Origin: Cryptomeria japonica
Taxonomy: Eukaryota; Streptophyta; Pinopsida; Cupressales; Cupressaceae
Length of the DNA: 64,000 nt
Direction: 5' to 3'
Assembly (NCBI RefSeq): GCF_030272615.1
Contig: NC_081411.1
Location: 187,127,449 to 187,191,448 of the forward strand
Under the pieces are notes generated by a model. The model searched no databases. It had not been told where the DNA came from and was given only the letters and a program-made list of their open reading frames with translations. The translations under genes were made by a program, and so were the position numbers. This document shows, in pieces, positions 55,224 through 64,000 of the stretch. Within the stretch, counting starts at the first letter, position 1, and every line of letters begins with the position of its first letter.

Positions 55224-58081
55224 CTATGGCTCAAGCTCTAGCTCATCCTCAGCCTTAGCCTCAGAGTAGTCTGTCTGCCTCTTACAAATACGTCTAAGGT
55301 AGGTCCTGGATGACTGAGTAGCCATAGTCTCCGCCTGTGAGGTGCCACAATGATCAACATCAGTTGTGCCTGTGCCGGATCGTGCTCTATCCTCCTCCTT
55401 TGCCATAGCCATAGCATCAACCTCTCTGTCTGCCTGGTCAACCCATTCATGGTCGTCCTTAGCGAAGACGGGATCGGTAAACTCAGTGATCCACTCAGAC
55501 TCTAGATCAATCTCCGCTAAAGTGATCGGAGTGGAGTTAGTGTCCAAAGTCTGCCTGGTCGTAAGATGGAGATTGTAATGAACAAAAAACAAGATCATTC
55601 AACCTCTGCATAGACAATCTATTACGCCTCTTTGAGTGGATGTGCTCGAACATGGACCAATTGCGCTCACATCCAGAAGCACTACATGGCTGACTCAAAA
55701 TACGGATGACAATTTTTTGAAGGTTTGGGGTTGAGGGCCCAAACATTTGCCACTATCTACCTGAAATAACGAAAAGAAAAAAAAAATCAATCTCATTTTC
55801 AACTTTAAGGGTAGATTATAAAATCAAAAATTAAAATGCATAAGCCATAAACTTAAGAATCTTAAGTTTACATATATTTCTACCTGGCTGTAGTTGTGTC
55901 CGAGCCTCTATGCACATGCTGCTTGCAAAGATTGCTCCTTCTTGATTATTATATTTATCCAGTTGGAGCGTTGTACTTGAGGCTGTGCCATCAGTACACA
56001 ACTTTTGTACCACTGTATACAGGCCACTAAGAACCTCCTCATCCGCCTTGAAGTCATCACGAAATCGAAATGCCGGATTGAGGTAATAGGCTGCTGCATG
56101 GATGGGCCTGTGAAGCTAGTTCTGCCATCTCCTATCAATAATCTCCCAATTGGGGCCATACTTATCCTCATCTCCTGCATATATCGACTTAATGGGCTCC
56201 TTGGCCCTATCCATACCCTCATATATATAGCCCATAGAGGGCTTCTCCCCATCAACAACTCGTAGGAGAACTACCAGGGGCTCAATGACCTGCACATAAT
56301 TTTAAATAAAAACAATTAAGTCACAAATTAAATAAAGAAAAAACAAAATTGCAAAGTTAAATTGTTAATAAATTAAAAGTAAATTACTAAATAGTAGATG
56401 CTAAATGTTAAATTGTAATAAATTTACTTGCACGATTTTTCCACAAGGGGTCCAAAAACCTGGCTCATAAAAAATGCAGTTTACCACATCTATCCCTGCA
56501 GTGGTCGTAGCATAGGATGAGGAAGTCCACTCATCACCAACAAACATACGCCTCAAAGACGTCTTTGATTTCATCAAGGATTTCAGTGTGAGGATGTTTG
56601 AGGCAAACCTCGTGATACCCAGACGAGCCAACTCCTTTGCCTCGTGTATTACCTCATAATGCTAAGGACCAATGCATGATTGCGGATTAACTTGCTGATA
56701 TTCTTGGCCCTTTCAACTATTGCTTTCACCCATTTAAGCTTACCAATATCCTCCAACATGAGGTCAAGGCAATGGGCTGCATATGGAGACCAAAAAAATT
56801 TCGGGTGCCTCTCCATCAGCAATTTACTAGCAGCAATTTTAAATTAATTAGAAATTTTGATGTGTTAAGATAATTTTAAATAATCATAGATGCCTCTCCA
56901 TCAAGACTTGAAAAGTTCAAAGTTTACCTGTAGCAACATAACTGGCTGCATTATCTGTGACCACCTGCACCACATGTTCTTCCTCCACCTCTTGTATGAC
57001 TTCCTCAATAGCCTCACATAAGTATGTGGCATTTTTCACATGTGAGGAAGCATCAATAGAGTTCAAGAACATGGTGGATCTTGAAAATAGAGCAAAATAA
57101 TTATCAATTATCATGTATCAATCAAGTTTCAATAAATCAAAATTTAATTTATTCAATGCATTTAGGGAAGTACAAATTAGAATAATCAATCACCTCCGCA
57201 GGAAACAAGAAAATTTAGGAGTGTTCTATTCCTCCTATCCGTCCAACCATTTGTCATGATGGTGCAACCCTTTTGGCTCCAAGACTGTCGGTGGTCCCCT
57301 AGCTCAACTTTCATATCCTCAAGCATTTCTAACAAGAGGGGGCCACTTAACTCAGCATCAATAGGGGCTTTAAACCCCGCACCGCAAATGGTTATGGCAT
57401 CTACCATGCCTTGCCATTAAGGAGACCTGTCACAAATAGATTATGATTAGACAAAGTAGAGTTCAACTTCAAACTATAAATTTACTTTTAAACTTAAAGC
57501 AATCAAATCAAAAAGAAGTACTTGGCTGTAATGAATGGAATGTTGCATAAGTACCAAAACTTGCAAATTTGTTTTCTTGCAGCATCATGAACCTCCTTGT
57601 TCCAACCCATGCTCTCAAGCGAGGGTTGTGCCCCAAGAGTATTGCGTGGCACAAAGTAACTATCCAACCTAGATTTCCGAACTCTAGGGCCAAAGGTAAT
57701 AGTGCCACTAGGAGGAGTAGAAGTAGAAGCACTAGCACTAGCAGAAGCACTAGGACGAAAGGGAGGCATGGAAGAACCCTCTCCAACATAGCCTGCGTAT
57801 GTGTGTGCATGGGAGCCAATAGCACTTAACTCTTCCAATTGCCTCTTCTTTGTTAACTTTTCTTGTTCATGTGTTTCTAATTGGACATAACAAAAACGTT
57901 TTGCCTGAACGGTTTGTTTTTTACATACCTCAATATCATGGCCAAGTATGCCGGGAATATGGTATTTAAATCTATTGATGCCACCTAAATTAATTTCCTT
58001 ACAAAAAAACCATTTTGTTTGATTTTTTTGTTTATCACAAAACTCTTCAGTATATTTCCAAGCCTCATCCTTTTTAAGCAT
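55224..58081 (-). pseudogene. hAT-family transposase gene, multi-exon, disrupted
   Basis: Cut-and-paste DNA transposase. Minus strand: the N-terminal exon 58081-57503 has a BED-type zinc finger (WFFCKEINLGGINRFKYHIP, GHDIEVC) and a Ser-Ala repeat; 57430-57186 carries the DUF659-type region (MVDAITICGAGFKAP, TIMTNGWTDRRNRTLLNFLV); 57090-56926 has STMFLNSIDASSHVK and VVQVVTDNAASYV; 56830-56640 has FFWSPYAAHCLDLMLEDIGK; then 56631-55908; and the dimerisation motif (SASGCERNWSMFEHIHSKRR, LNDLVF) lies at 55746-55580, followed by an acidic tail. The exons are separated by A/T-rich introns with GT/AG borders. Two lesions: TAA replaces the expected Tyr codon near 57416 (SP, stop, WQGMVDAI), and an extra T in the T-run at 55584-55589 shifts the frame after LNDLVF. 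Confidence 0.85.
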
Positions 58082-58740
58082 TGTGAAAAATGAATGTTTT
58101 TAGAACGCGAAGGTTGCTGCAATAAGAAAAATTTATAAAGTTATAAAGTAATAGAAAAAATCAGCAAACCCTACTTTGTTTAAGAAAAAATTGTAAATAC
58201 ATGTTTAAATTTTTTCTAAAAAAATTTAGGGTTTGCACTTTGCTATTTTTCTACTTCTCTCATTGAAGTTAAACTAAAAAAATAAAAACATTGAAGATTT
58301 GGAAAGTTAACTGTTAAACTAAAAAAATTTAACAAACAAATGAAAAAAATCTATTAACATACCTAAAAAAACCAACGAATTCTACAAAGTTTAACACTTA
58401 CCTCTTTCAAATGAGTTGAGAAGTCTTTCTATGGACTCGTCAATGCTCTCAATACAAGCCTGTGGCCTCCCCAATGTGATTTGTGGTCTCCTTGATGCTC
58501 TTCTTCCCTGCTGGTTGCAAACCTATGTGTTGTCCTCAATTTTTGATTTCAAAAATTGGACTATCACATGGAAATTTTTATTAAAAAATGAAAATTTTTA
58601 CTCTATGGCACGCTTCTCGAGGCAGAAATTCGCCCCATCCTTGGATTGGATCGATTGTTGATCCATCCCCAAGCTACGTTTTGAATTTCGTCGTGTTTCG
58701 AGTCCGTTTGCTATGTTTTTGCTTCAATGTAGGGGAATTT
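58082..58740 (-). other. 5' flank of the hAT gene, no supported coding
   Basis: A/T-rich then mixed sequence. It may contain the hAT promoter, the other transposon end, and the start of the following T leader; none is certain. Confidence 0.3.
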
Positions 58741-60776
58741 TTCAATAATTACCAGTAACTGGTAATTTGTTTTTCAAAACCCCTTGAAGCTTTTGGTCTT
58801 GTAGGGGAATTTTTCTTCAATTACAAGTTTTTGGAAACTGGTAAAAAGGGTTTTAAAACCCCCTTTACTAGTAGAATGACTTTTAAGTATTTTGTAAAAC
58901 TTGTAAATGGGTTTTTAAAACCCCTTTAGATGTTTTTATGACTTAAAAGTTATTTTTATTTTTAAATAGAACTTGTAAATGGGATTTTAAAATCCCTTTA
59001 CATGTTTTAAGTAAAATCACTTGTAAAAGGAATTCTATTTCCCTATTACAAGTAATTTAACTTGTATTTCCTTTTCTAAAACCCGAAATTTGCCTTAGAG
59101 GCAAAAATATGAACATTTTGAAAACTTCTTGTTTCATTTCTAAAACCCGAAATTTCTCCCATGCCTTTGCAAACTGATTTGGGTTCGAATTTTTTGGAGG
59201 AAGGATAGGGATTCCTTCCAAATGTGGATTTGCTGCAACTTTGAAGGATTCAAACCCTTGTTCTACGCATCTATCAAACTGATTTTCGCCATTTGTCTTC
59301 TTCAACGTTTTTTTTTTCTGAATCATGCATTTGTGCCATTTGCCATGGTTTGGAGGTTCGAATCTACCCTTTCCTAGGGCGTTTTTGATTTAATCATAAA
59401 TGCGTTGGATTTCAAGCTTCATTCAAACCGTTTTGTGCGCGTTTTGGGGAATCGATTTGCAAAAACGCCCGAAAAACCAGTCACGTTTTTTGCAAGTTTT
59501 GCACCTTTCTCATTCAAGGTATGCTTTCAATTCTAAATCATTTTTGCTCTCTCTTGTATTTAATGATGAATCAAATTATTTTCAAACTACTTCCTTGGCA
59601 TTTTTATTGGCATTTTTATAGCAAATCGGTTTTTCTTTGGTCACCATGCGTGGCTAAGTTTCTTCCTTTGTTTAAATTCTATTTAAAGGGTTTCATCTTC
59701 CATGTTTGGTTGACTCTACAAGCTTGGATCTCTCCTCTTCTTTTCAAGGTAATTTTTATTTTTGTATTTCTTTCTTGTTTCTTTCTTTGCATTTTCTTGT
59801 TTAAATTTTGGTTTTGTTCATGTTCATATTGGGTTTATGAGAGGAAATTCCTCATTTTACAAAGAAATTTGTATAGTAAAAGTTGTTCGTCCCCATTGAA
59901 AATTCTCCTTCTTTACTTGCATTCGGGTTTTAGAAACCCGATTGCAAGTAAGAGGAAAATATGTGTTCTTCCCTTTTTTTTTGGACAAAGACTTAACCTT
60001 CTTTGATCCAAAAGATCAAGTTTCAAAACAAAGAAATATGTGTTCTTCCCAATTTGTTTTTCCCAATTTGTAAAGAAATTTGCAAGTGTGAAAAGTTCTA
60101 CTTCAAAATGTGTTCTTCCCTTTTTTGGACAAAGACTTAACCTTCTTTAGTCCAAAAATCAAGTTTCAATGGTAAAAAAAATCAAGTTCTTCCCAATTTC
60201 GGGTTTTGAAATCCGGATTGCAAGTTGAAAGTCCTTCCCATTTTGGCATGACAAAGTTCGAAGTGATCTTCCCGAAATTCATTTTTACCTATCCGCTTCC
60301 AATTCCCTCGTCCGTACTTATCATCTTCGTCGTTTCCTGCATGCCTAAATACCTTTTTTTCGTCTATTCCTTCGATTTTCAGTTTGTAAATAAGTTTGCA
60401 TTTGGATTTAGAAAACCAATTGCAATTGTGTTCTTCCCAACTTCTAAACTGAAAATTCATTCTCCTTCCATTTATTCATGCTTCGTGTTTTGCAAGTATA
60501 ATTGCATTCGGAATTTAAAACCCGATTGCACGTTTGTACTTCCCTCTTGTGTACTTGCAAAACATGTTTCAAAACCCAAAATAAGTCCAAAGCTTATTTT
60601 TCCACCTCTTATATCTCCTCTCACAAAACCAAAATACGAAAGTTGAACTTTCTCATTTGGAGGAGTGAAAATATCTAAAGATACTGACTTTGATATTGCC
60701 TTGATACTCTTGGATTTACATTGCAGCATTCCCAGTTGTTTCCAGATGACAGATGTATCATCATGTCCCACTCCAA
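58741..60776 (+). mobile_element. T-element leader (copy d) with palindromic repeats
   Basis: Leader-like, non-coding DNA ending in TTGCAG shortly before the decayed T ORF. It contains GGG.TTTTAAAA.CCC palindromes (58840-59050), two long near-copies around AAGACTTAACCTTCTTT with TTCCCTTTTTT (59966-60005 and 60115-60150), and many GCAAGT and CGGGTTT.GAAA.CCG motifs (59930, 60205, 60515). No TGTTGTG end was found, so the 5' limit is provisional. Confidence 0.5.
58840..59060. repeat. Variable palindrome repeats in the copy d leader
   Basis: GGGTTTTAAAACCC at 58848-58861, GGGTTTTTAAAACCCC at 58909-58924 and GGGATTTTAAAATCCC at 58981-58996, the last two preceded by GTAAAT and the last followed by TTTAC, so the arms extend. 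A weaker fourth lies at about 59024-59049. Spacing is 60-72 bp. Confidence 0.8.
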
Positions 60777-63700
60777 AAAAGATGAAATACAGGTATGATA
60801 AATACCAGAATGAAGTTCCGTAGTCACAGATCTCCTCCTCCCTTGATCATATCAAGGATACTGAGATAGGGCATGTTGACATGTCCGAATTCATACAAAG
60901 GATTGAAGATCCGAAGGAGGGTGATATGCAACGGTTGCTGGACAGCCATATCCATCATGCCGCATCCTTTCCAGTTGCTGCCCTAGAGCCAGAATTTATT
61001 CTAGCATGTGCTCATCATTTTGACAAAGAGTCACGAGTCATTAGAAATGATGATGGGGAAGTGATCATTCGCCTGGATGTAGAAGCTACAGAGAGGGTTT
61101 TTTAAATACCTTCCAAAACTATTTATATAGAGATCTCCAAGCAAAGTGCAGCTGAATACTTTGCCAAAAGGGAGAAAGACTGTAAGCGTCATATCAACAA
61201 ATGGATTCATGAACCTCGCACTGCGCTTACTAGATGGGCAAAGTTATATCGGTCTGATTTCAAGAATGAGATCAGTGATACTATTACTCTTCTTAGCCGT
61301 ATGATGGGATTGGAGCATTCCAATGTTTTTGAACCTTGGATGTACCAATTTATTATGTTAGTAAGGCAGTCTCAGCACATCTGTTGGGGTGAAATCATCA
61401 GTGATGCTTTGTGTGAGCAACTTGCAGTCGTCCCTACTACCTTCACCTTCTACATGAATTCACATCTCGTGTATATTGCTGCGTCACTTAGACATTTCCT
61501 AGGTCTTTCCACCAAGGGTGACCGCATGCTTGTACCGGTTTGGGAATACTATGATCAGTTGCCTCTAAGATCAAATAGGTCTCATTTCAGAAGGGTTTAG
61601 GATGCTTTCTTTGGTCATTATTTGTGTCAATTTGACAAGAACCTGAAGAACAAAAGAGTCTCAGATGAAGCATGGGAAAAGGTGAAAGAATATGGTTGTT
61701 TGTTTCTCCAATTTCCAACTTTTACCTACATGAGAGTTGGATGCTATGGCGGGCAGCCTTACATGCTCCCACGGTACCCAACAGATAAGATTATTCTCAT
61801 GGAATTGGGAAGGTAGATCATGGCTGTGCATACACACCAGTCAGTTAAGCACAAGGTTGGCATGGGTATTTCTTCCAACAACCCATTGAAGATTGGTCAA
61901 TATTCTCTGATGACTTCAATCAAGGCCAGGGCTATGGAGACCGAGTTGCAGGAACTTAGACTCAAAAGATTCAAACCTAGAGCTGATTTTGATTACCGAG
62001 GCATGAAGGAGAAGATCAAGAAGACCTTCATCCATGTACACCGGATAGAAGATATCTGGGCTGATCTTCGTACCGAAAAGGAGATTCGCAAGATGGATTA
62101 CTGCCGACTCACTGCAGAACAGATTGTGGATCTAAACCTTGTGAACGTGCCACAAGGTATGATTGATGATGGTAATGTTCTTGATCCTGAGTTTGTCAAT
62201 CAGAATGTTGATGAGGCTCCGCTTCCTTCTATCCACTGGTCCCACAAGGAAGGCACTTCTATCTTGGATAGATTTTAGTCAGTTCTTGCCAATACCAATA
62301 TCTGGCTTAAGAATAATGGTGTCAAGCTCATTAAGATTAAGGTTGGGAAAGAAGATGATTCTACAGGTCCTCTTGGGCGGAAGTCTGAAATTCAACTAGA
62401 CAACAAAGAAGGTGCATCCTCTTCTAGTACGAGGATTAAATTGCGAGTCAGCTGTGCAATGGTGCTTCCTCCTCAGGAAATAACATTTCAAGGCAAGGAG
62501 AAGCCATAGTTGGAAATTCATGTGATTGATCCTGAAGCTTCAGAGGAAGAAACTCAATCTGATAATGCTCCTCAATCACTTTCTACAGAGTCTCCACATA
62601 ATTCTCTTTCTTCACTTCCTATTGAGGTACCCATGTTTCCTCCTGTGATAGATGTGAGCTCTCAATCTGTCCCTTCAGTTTCAGAATCTCCGCAGAATGT
62701 CCTCCCACTTTCAGCAGCAGAACCATCTCAAGGCCATCCTCAGGAAAATTTGTTGAATATCTTTTCGGAAGATCCTTCATATGTACCTGTGTCTGATATT
62801 GATACTTCTATGACCTGTTTTGATGAGTTCATGACATCTTCATCACATCCTGTCGTCACTCAGCAGACTATGGTGGCTATCCAGACGGACACTTCTCCCA
62901 AGGTCACCACTGTTATTCAAACAAAAATTGCTTCTCCCTCTATCCCAGAATCAGAGTTAATGGCTTTACCTCCATGGCTCAGTTCCTTCACTGCAAAGAG
63001 GAAGAAGCAGGTGATCTCACCTAATCCCTTCGACTACCAACAGTGGAAACAATCAAAACCTAAAGCTGTTAAGAGGGCAAAGACAGTTTCAAGGGTGATC
63101 GTTGATGAAAACTGGATGAGAGTGGCAGAGATTGCTGAACCAATATCAGATAAACCAGTTGAAGAAATGCAAGCAGCTGATTATCGGATCACCAAAGTTC
63201 AACTGGGTAAGCAGACTCATGAGGTTGTCAAGCACGATGCTCAACAAACAGTGGCTACATTGGTACAACGGTATGATGAGGTGTTGACCAAGAAAGATCA
63301 ACTGGAAGTAGAAAATCAAAGACTCATGGCAGCCATCCAAAGTATTACTCAACCTTCAAGTGGAGAAGGCCAAGTACCTATTTCTTCCAGGGTCAGCGAA
63401 CCAATCCAAGGTATCGAGAGAGCCACCCAAAAGGTTCAAGCCTTAGACACCTGGGTTGATCAACTGCATGACTTATGTTACAAGTCATAAGACAGGTATT
63501 TGAAACGATGGTTAAATTGGAGATCATTGAAGATAAGTTGAATCAAATCTTGGGTCCTTTCAAACTAAATTTGGAGAAGGTTGAGGGAAATTTAGTTTCT
63601 TGGCGAAAGATGCCTCAATATCAGTTGGGCGTTCTTTAGGTGCATGACGTGATTCCTTCCAGAGTCACGTACATTGAATATGAGGAACTTCTGGAGAACA

Positions 63701-64000
63701 AATCTCTTGTTCTCAAATCACTCATTGAAGAAATTGATGAAACCTTAAAGTTGCGTGAAGTAGTCTTTCAAGATGTAACCTCCCATTGCAAAAAGGCATC
63801 CTGCGACATTTTAAATCAGAATGATGAGCTGCTGCCCGAGGAAGAAGTTCTTGCAGACCTGCAACTCAAGATTCATGATGAATGGAGAAGTGAGCAATTC
63901 CGAGTCGCTTCCATTCAAATATTGATTAAGTATCAAACTGAGTTGCAGGAAATCCGGTTAGCATTGGAAAAAGGCAATTCCACGCTGTGCCAATGCCATG
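60777..64000 (+). pseudogene. Decayed copy of the T-element large ORF (copy d), cut by the window end
   Basis: N-terminus MKYRYDKYQNEVP, DHIKDTEIGHVDMSEFIQRI aligns with copy b (MKYQYQRGGL..., DLGHIDIQDF). Further landmarks: INKWIHEPR, DFKNEISDTITLLSRMMG, W.YQFIMLV, IISDALCEQL, QFPTF.YMRVGCYGGQPY, MLPRYPTDK, then MALPPWLSSFTAKRKKQ and DYRITKVQLGKQTH followed by a coiled-coil-like helix (VQRYDEVLTKKDQLEVENQR). Stops or frameshifts lie near 61106, 61600, 61816, 62278 and 63490. The longest open piece is 62510-63490. The helical C-terminus runs off the window. Confidence 0.78.

Noticed and set aside
58606-58660. A decayed T 5' end (TTCGCCCCATCCTTGGATTGGATCG) before the copy d leader
   Set aside because: Only TCGCCCCAT is shared with the T end, hairpin 1 is absent and the TGTTGTG start is missing.
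54893-58705. Inverted ends CAAAGTTCCCAGACTCG and CGAGTCCGTTTGCTATG as the hAT transposon termini
   Set aside because: Only 11 of 17 bases pair and no 8-bp target duplication flanks them; kept only as a weak possibility.

Overview
The window looks like a piece of a large, transposon-saturated seed-plant nuclear genome, most probably a conifer. This is an inference from the many LTR-retrotransposon lineages, the initiator-tRNA-Met primer sites, a plant-type hAT transposase gene, and two arginine-methyltransferase exons stranded among repeats. Almost everything is mobile DNA in several nested layers. The only host-gene sequence I can support is 147 nt: two consecutive phase-0 exons of a PRMT6-like protein arginine methyltransferase (10943-11011 and 11275-11352).

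The most interesting content is a multi-copy element I cannot assign to a known class, called here the T element. Its 5' end is sharp and begins TGTTGTG. It is followed by two short hairpins whose stems change in a compensatory way between copies. Five such ends are visible: 9380 (-), 21220 (-), 22654 (+), 36763 (+) and 39278 (+). Behind the end comes a 1-2.6 kb leader, which in four of the five copies carries a tandem array private to that copy. In the fullest copies a splice-acceptor-like AG and a large ORF of about 1200 codons follow. The ORF has no reverse transcriptase, integrase or transposase motif that I recognise. One copy is open for 1210 codons (3461-7093, -). Three are decayed (1-2405 -, 41931-45125 +, 60777-64000 +), and one is deleted down to its C-terminus (18926-19340, -).

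Layout. 1-2.4 kb: decayed T ORF (-). 3.0-9.38 kb: T element with intact ORF, leader and a 163-bp tandem array (-). 9.6-10.65 kb: non-autonomous hAT-like element with 8-bp target duplication. 10.9-11.4 kb: PRMT6 exons. 12.2-13.27 kb: probable LTR remnant (-). 14.2-15.5 kb: copia 3' part (-). 15.9-18.0 kb: Ty3 remnant (-). 18.6-21.22 kb: internally deleted T element (-). 21.22-22.65 kb: copia RT fragment (+) split by a solo LTR with a perfect target duplication. 22.65-23.1 kb: T end plus LTR-like DNA. 23.1-33 kb: pyrimidine-rich block split by a solo LTR (23.55-25.06 kb) and a complete chromodomain Ty3 element (25357-32569, +). 33-35.2 kb: leader-like repeats and a broken ORF. 35.2-36.76 kb: Ty3 LTR, primer site and gag. 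36.76-45.1 kb: two nested T elements. 45.1-52.55 kb: a non-chromodomain Ty3 element (-), nearly intact, with a hairpin array at its 3' end. 52.55-54.78 kb: the Ty3 pol into which it inserted. 54.9-58.4 kb: hAT transposase pseudogene (-). 58.7-64 kb: another T leader and ORF.

Insertion order can be read in places: copia, then a solo LTR and two T insertions; Ty3 gag, then T (36763), then T (39278); Ty3 pol, then the minus-strand Ty3. All coding assignments rest on reading motifs by eye; no database search was possible.
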